A stretch of DNA of 64,000 nucleotides from Brenneria populi (lineage in GTDB: Bacteria > Pseudomonadota > Gammaproteobacteria > Enterobacterales > Enterobacteriaceae): NCBI RefSeq assembly GCF_036016195.1, contig NZ_JAYWTM010000020.1:1-64000 (forward strand). The letters are read 5' to 3'. Both the position numbers and the translations under genes were made by a program. Shown piece after piece: positions 18,598 through 27,704 of this stretch. The notes under the pieces were generated by a model. It had not been told where the DNA came from. It made no database searches and saw only the letters and a list, made by a program, of their open reading frames with translations. How positions within the stretch are numbered: position 1 is the stretch's first letter; each line of letters begins with the position of its first letter.

Positions 18598-19671
18598 ATG
18601 AAGAAAATTTTAGCTCTGCTGATCGTCGCACCGTTATTGGTCTCCTGCTCGGGAAGCAAAAGCCCGGCCTATAATGAAGAGTTCGTCAAGGATACCAACG
18701 CCTTCGATATCTTGATGGGGCAATTCGCCAATAACATCGAGAATATCTGGGGGATGAATGAAGTCCTGATTGCCGGGCCGAAAGACTACGTAAAATATAC
18801 CGATCAATATCAGACCCGCAGTCACATCAACTTTGACGCCGGCACCATCACCGTGGAGACCATCTCGGCGACCAACTCCGTAGCCAGCCTGCGTCAGGCC
18901 ATCATCACCACCCTGCTGATGGGCGATGACGCCAGCAACACCGACCTGTACTCGGATGCCAACGACATTCAGATCAGCCGCGAGCCGATGCTGTACGGCC
19001 AGGTGCTGGACAACACCGGCCAGCCGATCCGCTGGGAAGGGCGCGCCGCCAACTTCGCCGATTATCTGCTGCAGAACCGCCTGCAAAAACGCACCTCGGG
19101 GCTGCACGTCATCTGGTCGATCACCATCCAGCTCGTGCCGAATCATCTGGATAAGCGCGCGCACAAATACCTGCCGTTGGTGCGTAAAGCCGCGGAGCGC
19201 TACGGCGTCGAAGAGTCGCTGATCCTCGCCATCATGCAGACCGAATCCAGCTTCAACCCGTATGCCGTCAGCCATGCCGACGCGCTGGGATTGATGCAGG
19301 TGGTCCAGCACAGCGCCGGCCGCGACGTATTCAAAATGAAAGGGAAATGGGGACAGCCAAGCCGCAGCTACCTGTTCGATCCAGAGAATAATATCGATGC
19401 GGGCACCGCCTATCTGTCGATCCTGAAAAACAGCTATCTGGCCGGCATCGAGAACCCGACGTCGCGCCGCTATGCCGTCATCACCGCCTACAACGGCGGC
19501 GCAGGCAGCGTGCTGCGGGTCTTCTCCAGCGATAGGGATCGCGCGGTCAATATTATCAACAACATGTCGCCGGGCGAGGTGTATGATACGCTGACTACCA
19601 AACATCCATCGAGCGAGTCGCGGCGTTATCTGTACAAAGTCAATACCGCGCAAAAGAACTACCGCCGTTAG
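18598..19671 (+). CDS. mltC: Membrane-bound lytic murein transglycosylase C
   Basis: 357 aa from the ATG at 18598. Lipoprotein signal with lipobox LLVSCSG. N-terminal DUF3393 domain, then a Slt-type (GH23) catalytic domain with the Glu of IMQTESSFNPYAVS and ADALGLMQV and a conserved ITAYNGGAG. Cleaves glycan strands of peptidoglycan to 1,6-anhydromuropeptides at the outer membrane. The open frame begins 57 bp earlier inside the yggX end, but only the downstream start gives a signal peptide. Confidence 0.96.
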   Translation: MKKILALLIVAPLLVSCSGSKSPAYNEEFVKDTNAFDILMGQFANNIENIWGMNEVLIAGPKDYVKYTDQYQTRSHINFDAGTITVETISATNSVASLRQAIITTLLMGDDASNTDLYSDANDIQISREPMLYGQVLDNTGQPIRWEGRAANFADYLLQNRLQKRTSGLHVIWSITIQLVPNHLDKRAHKYLPLVRKAAERYGVEESLILAIMQTESSFNPYAVSHADALGLMQVVQHSAGRDVFKMKGKWGQPSRSYLFDPENNIDAGTAYLSILKNSYLAGIENPTSRRYAVITAYNGGAGSVLRVFSSDRDRAVNIINNMSPGEVYDTLTTKHPSSESRRYLYKVNTAQKNYRR

Positions 19672-19676
19672 TCATT

Positions 19677-19719
19677 GCCGTCCGGGCCGCCGGCATTGAT
19701 AGCCGGCGGCCCGGACGGC
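19677..19719 (+). terminator. Long perfect hairpin after mltC
   Basis: An 18-bp perfect GC-rich stem (19677-19694 with 19702-19719) and a 7-nt loop, immediately downstream of mltC. It is followed by ATAAAAACG rather than a T run, so it is not a textbook intrinsic terminator; it may stabilise the 3' end or act with Rho. Confidence 0.6.
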
Positions 19720-19921
19720 ATAAAAACGACATGACCGCATCACTACGGCCCTTCGTGCGCGTTGGCTGCGCCGACCAATAATATGCATTCAACTTATTCT
19801 ATTCACTAAATATTTTATGCTGCGGCTCATCGGTATCTTATAGAAAAATAACCTATCTGATAGTAGGATTGCTTCGCAATTATTATACCAATCCGAAAAC
19901 CCAATAATGGAAGGGATCATC

Positions 19922-20332
19922 ATGAAAGCAACGGAAACAGGTAAATATGCGGAGAAGTGGCAAATCCGTTTCAACTTTTTTGCACAGCACGGCGCACCGA
20001 AAACCCAGGAATTCCGCATAGCGCTCAAGAAAGAAAAATTCTTCCGCCGGATACTGATTAATATGAATTATTATGCTTTTTTCTTCGGTTGCATCTATTT
20101 TTTCATCATCGGAGTTTGGAGAAAGAATCTCTCCCTGATAGCGCTGACGGTGGCGATTGGCGTTATTCAAATTATTGTGGAAAAAATTATCGGCATGTCG
20201 TTACCTAACGCTGTGGAACTGCCTATTAATATCTTAATCGCGATGATGTGGGGAACAACCGCAAATTACGCTTATTACCTCAAAGAGATGAAAGGCGGCA
20301 AAAGCTGGAATCCATTTGAAGGCATACTATAA
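19922..20332 (+). CDS. DUF2628 membrane protein (YigF-like)
   Basis: 136 aa from the ATG at 19922, preceded by GGAAGGG. The N-terminal cytoplasmic part (KYAEKWQIRFNFFAQHGAPKT) and the segment FFRRILINMNYYAFFFGCIY are typical of DUF2628 proteins, followed by two or three hydrophobic helices. Function unknown. Composition is clearly more AT-rich than the flanking backbone genes, and it sits alone between mltC and ansP, so it may be an acquired gene. Confidence 0.75.
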   Translation: MKATETGKYAEKWQIRFNFFAQHGAPKTQEFRIALKKEKFFRRILINMNYYAFFFGCIYFFIIGVWRKNLSLIALTVAIGVIQIIVEKIIGMSLPNAVELPINILIAMMWGTTANYAYYLKEMKGGKSWNPFEGIL

Positions 20333-20688
20333 ACGTTAGAAACCATAAGACCGCTTACGGCGAATATGCCGACGGTGAGCAATAGCATCTCGTACCGATA
20401 AGATAAAAAGTAAGGCGATTCATTTTGCTTCACGCTATTGAGTACGCCGAATGGCGTACTTCTCTTCGCACCAACCGCGTCAGTCTTCATCCCGCCGGGA
20501 TGCATTTTTGCTACGGATGCCGAGAAAGGGTAGTATGACGCCATTTTTTAATGCCGCCACCGATTAGAACCTATCCCGTCAGGGCTATTTCACTTGCCGT
20601 CCCGGCCCCGGGTAGCCATATAAAAAAATAATAAATTCAATATGTTGTTAAATTATACATGAGTAACCGACAGGCATACAGGTAAGTA
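20333..20688. other. Intergenic region with two hairpins
   Basis: No gene seen. An 8-bp perfect hairpin AGTACGCC-GAAT-GGCGTACT lies at 20441-20460. A second, CATCCC-GCC-GGGATG followed by CATTTTT, lies at 20488-20507 and has the form of an intrinsic terminator for the upstream gene, although over 150 bp beyond its stop. The ansP promoter should lie in the AT-rich last 80 bp. Confidence 0.5.
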
Positions 20689-22152
20689 ATGACGCAAAGC
20701 AAAACAACCAATAATGAACATGATGCAAACCAAAAACGACGTTGGCTTGACTCACACGAAACGGGTTATAACAAAGGGCTGGGCAATCGCCACGTGCAGA
20801 TGATCGCGATTGGCGGCGCCATTGGTACAGGGCTGTTTCTCGGCGCGGGCGCTCGCCTGCAAATTGCGGGGCCGGCGCTGGCGCTGGTCTATCTGATCTG
20901 CGGCATATTCTCTTTTCTTATTCTGCGCGCAATGGGCGAACTTATCGTTCATCGCCCGACCAGCGGCAGTTTTGTTTCTTATGCGCGGGAATTTTTGGGG
21001 GAAAAGGCCTCCTACGTGGCGGGCTGGATGTATTTTCTCAACTGGGCGATGACCGGCATTGTCGATATCACCGCGGTCGCGCTTTACATGCACTACTGGG
21101 GCGCTTTCGCCGACGTGCCGCAGTGGGCATTCGCGCTTGGCGCCCTGTCGCTCGTCACGTTGATGAATCTGATCGGGGTAAAATGGTTTGCCGAAATGGA
21201 GTTCTGGTTCGCCCTGATTAAGGTGGCGGCCATCTCGCTGTTTCTCATTGTCGGAACGATATACCTCGGCACAGGCGCGCCGCTGGACGGTAACCCGACG
21301 GGCTTCCACCTGATCACCGACAACGGCGGACTGTTTCCGCACGGCCTCCTGCCGGCGCTGGTGCTGATCCAGGGGGTAATCTTCGCCTTCGCCGGCGTTG
21401 AAATGCTCGGCATCACCGCCGGCGAGTGCAAGAACCCGGAAAAAATCCTGCCGAAAGCCGTTAATAGCGTGATCTGGCGTATCGGCCTGTTTTACGTCGG
21501 TTCGATCATTCTGTTGGTGTGCCTGCTGCCGTGGAATGCCTACCAGGCCGGACAAAGTCCCTTTGTCACCTTCTTTAGTAAACTCGGCGTGCCGTACATC
21601 GACAGCATAATCAACATTGTGGTGCTGTCCGCCGCGCTTTCCAGCCTTAACTCCGGTCTGTACTGCACCGGGCGTATCCTTCGCTCTCTCTCGCAGGGCG
21701 GTTCCGCGCCGCTCTTTCTGTCGAAGGTGAGCCGCCAGTCGGTGCCCTACGCCGGCATCCTGGTGACGGTGAGCATTCATATTATCGGCGTATTTCTTAA
21801 CTACATCGTGCCGGCGCAGGTGTTTGAGATTGTACTGAACGTCGCCTCGCTGGGCATTCTCTCCTCCTGGGGATTTATCATCGTGTGCCAGATGAAGCTG
21901 CGTATAGCGATCCGCCAGGGCAAAGCCAAACCGGTCTCCTTTAAAATGCCCGGCGCGCCGGTCACCTCCTGGCTGACGCTGGCGTTTCTGCTGGGCGTGC
22001 TGGTGCTGATGGCGTTTGACTACCCGAACGGCACCTGGACCATCGCCTCCATTCCCGTTTTGGGACTGATGCTGGTCGCCGGGTGGCTAGGACTGAATAA
22101 GTATAAAACGGCCCGGCGCGCGGAAGAGCCGCGCCAAGAACCGGCGGCGTGA
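20689..22152 (+). CDS. ansP: L-asparagine permease
   Basis: 487 aa amino acid permease of the APC family with about 12 membrane helices. Very close to E. coli AnsP along its length, for example GNRHVQMIAIGGAIGTGLFLG, GSFVSYAREFLGEKASYVAG, VKWFAEMEFWFALIKV and MAFDYPNGTWTIASIP. The C-terminal tail after the last helix is shorter than in E. coli. Imports asparagine by proton symport. Confidence 0.92.
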   Translation: MTQSKTTNNEHDANQKRRWLDSHETGYNKGLGNRHVQMIAIGGAIGTGLFLGAGARLQIAGPALALVYLICGIFSFLILRAMGELIVHRPTSGSFVSYAREFLGEKASYVAGWMYFLNWAMTGIVDITAVALYMHYWGAFADVPQWAFALGALSLVTLMNLIGVKWFAEMEFWFALIKVAAISLFLIVGTIYLGTGAPLDGNPTGFHLITDNGGLFPHGLLPALVLIQGVIFAFAGVEMLGITAGECKNPEKILPKAVNSVIWRIGLFYVGSIILLVCLLPWNAYQAGQSPFVTFFSKLGVPYIDSIINIVVLSAALSSLNSGLYCTGRILRSLSQGGSAPLFLSKVSRQSVPYAGILVTVSIHIIGVFLNYIVPAQVFEIVLNVASLGILSSWGFIIVCQMKLRIAIRQGKAKPVSFKMPGAPVTSWLTLAFLLGVLVLMAFDYPNGTWTIASIPVLGLMLVAGWLGLNKYKTARRAEEPRQEPAA

Positions 22153-22209
22153 CCAGCCGCGAGGGAGATCGGGCCGCGGTTAACGGGCCCGATACGGGAC
22201 GGCGCGCGG

Positions 22210-24372
22210 TTAGGCGGACGGCGCGATGGCGTAGCCATAAAGACGTTTGCCGCCGTCTTCCTCAGCCACGCTGTAAACGCCTTGCAGTTCGGGGGAGAAT
22301 CCCGGCAGCAGATTGATCCCGGCCTCCAAAGCCAGAAAATAACGCTGCACCGCCCCGCCCCATACCTCTCCCGGCACCACGCACAACACGCCCGGAGGGT
22401 AAGGCAAGGCGCCTTCCGCCGCGATACGGCCCGCGATTTGCGCTATCGGCACCAGTTCGATATTCCCGCGCACGAATTCTCTGTTGGCATCCTGCGGCAG
22501 CATCGCCGCCGGCGGAAAATCGCTTTTACGGAACATCGCTTTTTGCAGATCTTTCACATTGTGGCTGGCATAGAAGTCATGCATCTCCTGACACAGCTGG
22601 CGCAGACGGTAGCCGCGATAGCGCTCTTTGTACTTCTGATACAGGTTCGGCAGCACTTCGCTCAGCGGCGCATCGCGGGCGATCAGCGTTTCAAAATGGA
22701 CCAGCGCATTAACCAGTTCCTGCATTTTGACGCCGTCTTCGGCCGGCGTTAACAGGAACAGGATCGAGTTCAAATCGCACTTTTCGGGAATAATGCCGTG
22801 CTCGCGCAGGTAGTTGGCCAGAATCGTCGCGGGAACGCCGAAATCGGTGTATTCACCGCTGACCGCGTCGATCCCCGGCGTGGTTAGCAGTAATTTACAG
22901 GGATCGATAAAATATTGATCCGGCGCATAACCGTCAAACGAGTGCCATTTCTCACCCGGCTCGAAATTAAAGAATCGCACGTCATGAGCAATAACTTCCG
23001 TGTCGTGATCCTGCCAGGGGATGCCCGCCACCGTCGGCGGCACAAACGGCTGAATCAAATCGCAACGCGTCAGCAGTTGCTTACGCGCCTCGATGCCGAG
23101 CTTCACGCACTCCAGCCATAGCCGACGCCCGCCGGCGCCCTCATGCATTTTTGCGTTCACGTCCAGGGCGGCGAACAGCGGATAGAACGGGCTGGTGGAG
23201 GCGTGCAGCATAAAGGCGTTATTCAACTGCTTATGGTTGCAGAAACGGCGCTGACCTTTGATATGGTTATCTTTCTTATGGATCTGCGACGTCTGGGAGA
23301 ACCCGGCCTGCTGCTTATGCACCGATTGAGTGACGAAGATGCCGGGATCGTTTTCATTCAGTTCCAGCAACAGCGGCGAACACTGCTCCATCATCGGAAT
23401 AAACTGTTCGTATCCCACCCAGGCGGAATCAAACAGAATGTAGTCGCATAGGTGGCCGATGCTATCGACCACCTGGCGCGCGTTATAAATCGTCCCGTCG
23501 TAGGTGCCAAGCTGAATGACCGCCAAACGAAACGGACGCCGTTCGTTAGCCCGTTCCGGCGCCACTTCGCTCACCAGGCTGCGCAGATAAGTTTCATCAA
23601 AACAGCGGGCGTCAATCCCGCCGATAAACCCAAACGGATTGCGCGCGGTTTCCATATAGATGGGCGTCGCGCCGGCCTGGATCAGCGCACCATGATGGTT
23701 GGATTTATGATTGTTGCGGTCAAACAGCACCAGATCGCCGCGCGCCAACAGCGCATTCGTCACCACCTTGTTCGCTGAGGAGGTGCCGTTCAACACGAAA
23801 TAGGTTTTATCCGCGTTAAACACGCGCGCGGCGTGCTTCTGCGCCTTCTTTGCCGCCCCTTCGTGAATCAGCAGGTCGCCCAGCTTAACGTCGGCGTTGC
23901 AGATGTCCGAACGAAAAATATTTTCACCGTAAAATTCAAAAAATTGACGTCCTGCCGGGTGCTTGCGAAAAAATTGCCCCCCCTGATGCCCGGGACAGGC
24001 GAACGTGGTATTTTTCATTTTGACGTACTTGACCAGCGTATCGAAAAACGGCGGCAGCAGCGCATCTTGATAAGCCTTAGCCGCACGTTCCAGTACGCCC
24101 GCGTGCTCGCCCTCTTCGTCCAGCGGCAGCCACTCGCTGCCCGCCGGCAGCAAAATATCCGACTCCCTCTCTTCATCCGGTTGCTCGACGAAGGCCGGAA
24201 TAGTAAAACCCGTGTGCTGCAAGACCGACAAAATTCCGCTGCGCGCCTCCTCGATGGAGACAACGACCGCGGCCACATCGGTAAAATCAGTCTGACCTAG
24301 CGCAACAATTTCTCGTGCAGTGATTAAACGGGCGGCGACCGCCGCATTAGCCGCAATTTTTAACTGTTTCAT
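22210..24372 (-). CDS. speC: Ornithine decarboxylase, constitutive (SpeC)
   Basis: 720 aa PLP enzyme (fold III, Orn/Lys/Arg decarboxylase group I) that makes putrescine. N-terminal wing domain to about residue 105, then the core with TFACPGHQGGQFFRKHP, NGTSSANKVV, FDSAWVGYEQF and the PLP lysine in TQSVHKQQAGFSQTSQIHKK. No antiporter gene follows, unlike the inducible speF-potE pair, which supports speC. It converges with ansP. Confidence 0.95.
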   Translation of the reverse strand: MKQLKIAANAAVAARLITAREIVALGQTDFTDVAAVVVSIEEARSGILSVLQHTGFTIPAFVEQPDEERESDILLPAGSEWLPLDEEGEHAGVLERAAKAYQDALLPPFFDTLVKYVKMKNTTFACPGHQGGQFFRKHPAGRQFFEFYGENIFRSDICNADVKLGDLLIHEGAAKKAQKHAARVFNADKTYFVLNGTSSANKVVTNALLARGDLVLFDRNNHKSNHHGALIQAGATPIYMETARNPFGFIGGIDARCFDETYLRSLVSEVAPERANERRPFRLAVIQLGTYDGTIYNARQVVDSIGHLCDYILFDSAWVGYEQFIPMMEQCSPLLLELNENDPGIFVTQSVHKQQAGFSQTSQIHKKDNHIKGQRRFCNHKQLNNAFMLHASTSPFYPLFAALDVNAKMHEGAGGRRLWLECVKLGIEARKQLLTRCDLIQPFVPPTVAGIPWQDHDTEVIAHDVRFFNFEPGEKWHSFDGYAPDQYFIDPCKLLLTTPGIDAVSGEYTDFGVPATILANYLREHGIIPEKCDLNSILFLLTPAEDGVKMQELVNALVHFETLIARDAPLSEVLPNLYQKYKERYRGYRLRQLCQEMHDFYASHNVKDLQKAMFRKSDFPPAAMLPQDANREFVRGNIELVPIAQIAGRIAAEGALPYPPGVLCVVPGEVWGGAVQRYFLALEAGINLLPGFSPELQGVYSVAEEDGGKRLYGYAIAPSA

Positions 24373-25028
24373 TTAACCAAACCCAAACGGTTAAGGATGA
24401 GTGTACGTGCCCGGAAGACACGGCGCAGGGATAACAATCCCGACCAATTACAATGTCGATCAATAACGACAAGCGCATGACTCCTACAGTAATTACTGTA
24501 GGCTAAGAATGGACGAACCGAGGCCGGCGCTATCCGATAGACATCAGTAAAATCAGAGCGGAACTCTATTTTTAATCATGCCTAACAGCGGGCGGATAGA
24601 CGCCTTACCGCATAGTGGCGGAGGATAATCGACGAGACGGGAAAAGGCGGCTGAAACGGGAAACATGCAATGCCATCATCAAAGATCCGGCGCAAGCATT
24701 TCGCACCATAAGCAATGAATCCGACATATCAGCAGCCCTCTTTAGCCACGGGTGAACAAAGCGCGCAAGCAAACGGAAAGTTAAAAACCGCGCAATATTG
24801 GCACTATTTTCCGCCAAATTCAAGAAACGGGCGGCTCTCGCTGCGTATCTGCCCGCAGAAACCTAGCTCGCGTCGGCATAACGGAAGGAAAACAGCGCGC
24901 GCCGATTAACGCAGGCTGAAAGATACCCGCCGCGCAGGGCGCCATTGCCTGAAAATAGAGCAGCCGCACGGGTTTATGACAGAAACCCGTTGACGCCGCG
25001 CGGGCAATACGGTTTAATGCGCCCCGTT
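24373..25028. other. speC-tRNA-Phe intergenic region
   Basis: About 650 bp without a credible gene. It contains a perfect 20-bp palindrome at 24483-24502 (CCTACAGTAA / TTACTGTAGG), about 110 bp upstream of speC, and the tRNA promoter at its right end. Confidence 0.5.
24990..25018 (+). promoter_or_regulatory. Promoter of tRNA-Phe
   Basis: TTGACG, 17-bp spacer, TTTAAT, followed by a GC-rich discriminator (GCGCCCC) as in stringently controlled stable-RNA promoters. The -10 ends 11 bp before the mature tRNA. Confidence 0.7.
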
Positions 25029-25104
25029 GCCCGGATAGCTCAGTCGGTAGAGCAGAGGATTGAAAATCCTCGTGTCCTTGGTTCGATTCCGAGTCCGGGC
25101 ACCA
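25029..25104 (+). tRNA. tRNA-Phe (GAA)
   Basis: 76 nt with encoded CCA, differing by only a few bases from E. coli tRNA-Phe. Acceptor stem GCCCGGA/TCCGGGC, D loop AGCTCAGTCGGTAGAGC, anticodon GAA in GATTGAAAATC, T arm GGTTCGATTCC. Its 3' end is the attachment site of the island to the right; the gene is intact. Confidence 0.98.
25085..25104 (+). repeat. attL: 3' end of tRNA-Phe
   Basis: GATTCCGAGTCCGGGCACCA, repeated with one missing G at 38371-38389. The two copies bound the 13.3-kb island. P4-type integrases use the T arm and acceptor end of tRNA genes as the core site. Confidence 0.85.
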
Positions 25105-25166
25105 AAATTTAGTTTCAGGATGTCCTTATGCGTCCGGGAACGTTGAAAAATCAGTAAGTTGATAAG

Positions 25167-25201
25167 AATCTGGAGTACCAATAGGTACTACCAGATTTTT
25201 T
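25167..25201 (+). terminator. Intrinsic terminator after tRNA-Phe
   Basis: Stem AATCTGG-AGTACC paired with GGTACT-A-CCAGATT, loop AATA, followed by TTTTT. It lies inside the island end, so the element supplies the terminator for the tRNA transcript and keeps it out of the integrase gene. Confidence 0.75.
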
Positions 25202-25217
25202 GACATCCGTAGTTTTT

Positions 25218-25235
25218 GGGGGCTTAATTGGGGGC
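25218..25235 (+). repeat. Candidate integrase arm site (left)
   Basis: GGGGGC-TTAATT-GGGGGC. A matching GGGGGC-N6-GGGGGC element lies near the right end at 38295-38312 in the same orientation. It is nested in an inverted repeat (CGTAGTTT 25208-25215, AAACTACG 25249-25256) just before the integrase start codon. Confidence 0.5.
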
Positions 25236-25267
25236 CTGTCGGTTCGATAAACTACGGAGCCCCCACC

Positions 25268-26527
25268 ATGCCTCTGACTGATACCGCCATCCGCAACGCC
25301 AAGCCGCTCGATAAACCTTACAAACTCAGCGACGCGCAGGGCTTATACCTGCTGATCAAACCCAACGGTTCCAAGCTCTGGCATCTTAAGTACCGCTTCG
25401 GCGGCAAGGAGAAGAAGCTGGCGTTTGGCGCTTACCCCACCGTCACGCTGGCAAATGCCCGTAAACTACGTGAGGAAGCCCGTGCGGTACTCAACACAGG
25501 CGACGATCCCGGCGTAAAAAAGCAGCAGGAGAAACATTCGCGCAAAAGCGGCAATACCTTTGAAGAGATCGCCCGTAAGTGGGTAGCGGGTAATATCCGC
25601 TGGACTGAAGCCCATGCCGCCAAAGCCCTGCGCTCGCTGGAACTGCACGTTTTTCCGCTGATCGGCAAATTTCCCGTTGCCGACCTGAAAACCGCCGATT
25701 TGCTGATCCCGCTGCGGATGGCGGAAAGAAAAGGCAATCTGGAAACCGCCGCACGAATACAGCAGCGCACCACGGCGATCATGCGCTATGCAGTGCAGGA
25801 GGGACTGATTGCCAGCAACCCTGCCAACGATCTGGCCGGAGCCATTGCGCCGCCGCCAAAAAACCACTACCCCGCCCTGCCGCTGGAGAAGCTGCCGGAG
25901 GTGCAGGAACGGATCGAAGGCTATTCCGGGAGATTACTAACCTGTCTGGCGGTGCAGCTTAACCTGCTGATCTTTATTCGCTCCAGCGAGCTACGCTTTG
26001 CCCGCTGGACGGAGATCGATCTGGATGGCGCAATGTGGACCATCCCCGCGCAACGTGAACCCATTCCGGGCGTGCGTTATTCAGAGCGCGGCGCGAAGAT
26101 GAAAACACCGCATCTGGTGCCGCTGTCAACACAGACGGTAACTGTACTGAAGCAGCTAAAACTGCTGTCCGGTAGCAGTGAGTTGCTGTTTCCCGGCGAC
26201 CACGACCCGCGCAAACCGATGAGCGAAAACACCATCAACAAGGCGCTGCGCACGATGGGCTATGACACGCAGGTGGACGTTTGCGGTCATGGTTTCCGTA
26301 CGATGGCCTGTAGCGCGTTGATTGAATCAGGCCGCTGGTCAAAAGATGCAGTGGAGCGGCAGATGAGCCATCAAGAGCGTAACCACGTTCGCGCCGCCTA
26401 TATCCACAAGGCGGAGCACCTCGACGAACGCACGCAGATGATGCAATGGTGGTCGGACTATCTCGATGCCTGCCGGCAGAAATTCATCCCGGCTTACCGT
26501 TTTGAGAGGCATATTCAGGTTGCCTGA
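25268..26527 (+). CDS. P4-family tyrosine integrase
   Basis: 419 aa. N-terminal arm-binding domain (DUF4102: AIRNAKPLDKPYKLSDAQGLYL), central SAM-like domain (from about residue 100) and catalytic domain with Arg in RSSELRFARW, HGFRTMA (H-x-x-R), MSHQERN (His) and the nucleophile Tyr in RAAYIHKAEHL. It integrates and excises the island at tRNA-Phe, directly beside its attL site. The catalytic residues are all present, so the enzyme is probably active. Confidence 0.95.
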   Translation: MPLTDTAIRNAKPLDKPYKLSDAQGLYLLIKPNGSKLWHLKYRFGGKEKKLAFGAYPTVTLANARKLREEARAVLNTGDDPGVKKQQEKHSRKSGNTFEEIARKWVAGNIRWTEAHAAKALRSLELHVFPLIGKFPVADLKTADLLIPLRMAERKGNLETAARIQQRTTAIMRYAVQEGLIASNPANDLAGAIAPPPKNHYPALPLEKLPEVQERIEGYSGRLLTCLAVQLNLLIFIRSSELRFARWTEIDLDGAMWTIPAQREPIPGVRYSERGAKMKTPHLVPLSTQTVTVLKQLKLLSGSSELLFPGDHDPRKPMSENTINKALRTMGYDTQVDVCGHGFRTMACSALIESGRWSKDAVERQMSHQERNHVRAAYIHKAEHLDERTQMMQWWSDYLDACRQKFIPAYRFERHIQVA

Positions 26528-26822
26528 ACCCGCGACTGATTGACGCCGAAAAGCAGATCTCTGCGCCAGCGGATCTGCTTTTTTATTAGCACCAACACTG
26601 GGGCCTATCACAGCCCTCATTCACTGACGCCGGTAAAATCGCAGGGCTGCACCAGATTCCCCGTCGAACGAACATCGAACTGCGCCAATCACGGCCTTTT
26701 CAGCCCTTTGGCCCTTTCCGGTTTGGCGCTGTTACCCTTAGCATCCTTTACCCTTTAGCCCTTTTTCCTTTTGGCTGACGCAATGATCGAACATTCATCA
26801 ACGGCTGCACCAGCACGGAAAC
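26528..26822. other. Intergenic region with CCCTTT-rich stretch
   Basis: Between two convergent recombinase genes. After the terminator, the interval 26693-26775 carries about five spaced CCCTTT units in a pyrimidine-rich strand. CTGGTGCA motifs (minus strand) lie at 26648-26655 and 26806-26813. No gene seen. Confidence 0.45.
26549..26584 (+). terminator. Intrinsic terminator of the integrase
   Basis: Stem AAAGCAGATC / GATCTGCTTT with a 12-nt loop followed by TTTTTT, 20 bp after the stop codon. Confidence 0.8.
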
Positions 26823-27704
26823 TCACTCCTCTCCCCGCCGTCCGTAAACCTGCGCCACATAACGCCCACGCCCGTCGCCGTGGCCTAAATCCATCGCGAC
26901 CAATGCCAGAGCCTCTTTTTCACTGAATCTCTGCGCCAGGTAATGGCGAATGGCATCCTTCGCCCAGGCGTAGCGCAATGAATGCGGGGAATATGCGCCG
27001 GTCAAGCCGATACGCGAAGCCTGACCGTGCCAGTACTTCATCGCGCTTTTCAGATCGGGTTTATCAATCAGCCTGCCGTTGCGTTGTTCCGCCACAGCTA
27101 ACGCATTTTCCAGCGCTTTTCTGACTGCGCCAACATCCAGAATTATTGTCTCGCGGGACCGTCCGCCTTTGGTGCCGAAAACGATGGTCAGCCGGGTTTC
27201 ATCACGCTCCAGCGCCTGTTTCCACGTCCTAAGCGATTGCGCGCACTGCACTGCTTCCTGCGAGCGTAATCCCATCAACCTTGAAAGCTCCAGCGCTGCC
27301 GCCATTCCGGCGTCTTTTGCGCGAGCGGTTTCTAGCACCTGCCGATAATGCTCCTTCGTAATGGCCTGCCGGGTGCCGTTGCGGGATGCGCCGGATAAGC
27401 CGAGCGATTTATTGGACAGCCGTTCACTGGTGGCCAATCGATCACGCCCTGCTTGCTTCAGCAGACAGCGGAGCGCTGCCATTTCGTTTTGCAGACTGCG
27501 TTTCGTTATGTTCTGCGCCAGCCGTTCACGGACGTAACTCTCAATATGCCGCGCTTTCAGTTGCTCCACCCGCCGGATCTGCACATTTTGTGCCAGTAAG
27601 CGCTTACAAAATCGCTGCGCCAGCGCCATACGGTCATGAACGGTTTTATGACTGCCGCCCGCCTGCCGCGCCAGCGTTTTCATTTCCTGCTCCAGAATGC
27701 CCAT
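26823..27704 (-). CDS. Island tyrosine recombinase (integrase-domain protein)
   Basis: 293 aa from the ATG at 27704 (MGILEQEMKTLARQAGG), preceded by GGGAAAGAG; the frame is open about 120 codons upstream but that part is low-quality, intergenic-looking sequence. N-terminal core-binding domain (KTVHDRMALAQRFCKRLLAQ) and catalytic domain with Arg in SRLMGLRSQEAV, Lys in FGTKGGRSRE, HSLRYAWA, LGHGDGRGRYVAQVYG (His and final Tyr). Such second recombinases occur in integrative elements besides the tRNA-site integrase; their role is unclear (dimer resolution or inversion are possible). Confidence 0.8.
   Translation of the reverse strand: MGILEQEMKTLARQAGGSHKTVHDRMALAQRFCKRLLAQNVQIRRVEQLKARHIESYVRERLAQNITKRSLQNEMAALRCLLKQAGRDRLATSERLSNKSLGLSGASRNGTRQAITKEHYRQVLETARAKDAGMAAALELSRLMGLRSQEAVQCAQSLRTWKQALERDETRLTIVFGTKGGRSRETIILDVGAVRKALENALAVAEQRNGRLIDKPDLKSAMKYWHGQASRIGLTGAYSPHSLRYAWAKDAIRHYLAQRFSEKEALALVAMDLGHGDGRGRYVAQVYGRRGEE

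Noticed and set aside
18634..19653. 339-codon open frame antisense to mltC
   Set aside because: It is a shadow of the high-GC mltC gene; no ribosome site or recognisable domain.
20752..21780. 342-codon open frame antisense to ansP
   Set aside because: Charged low-complexity translation typical of a reverse-strand shadow.
24715..24909. 64-codon frame between speC and tRNA-Phe
   Set aside because: No ribosome site, no domain, composition as intergenic DNA.
26693..26775. CCCTTT-rich stretch as a CRISPR or satellite array
   Set aside because: Units are short and irregularly spaced, without spacer structure.
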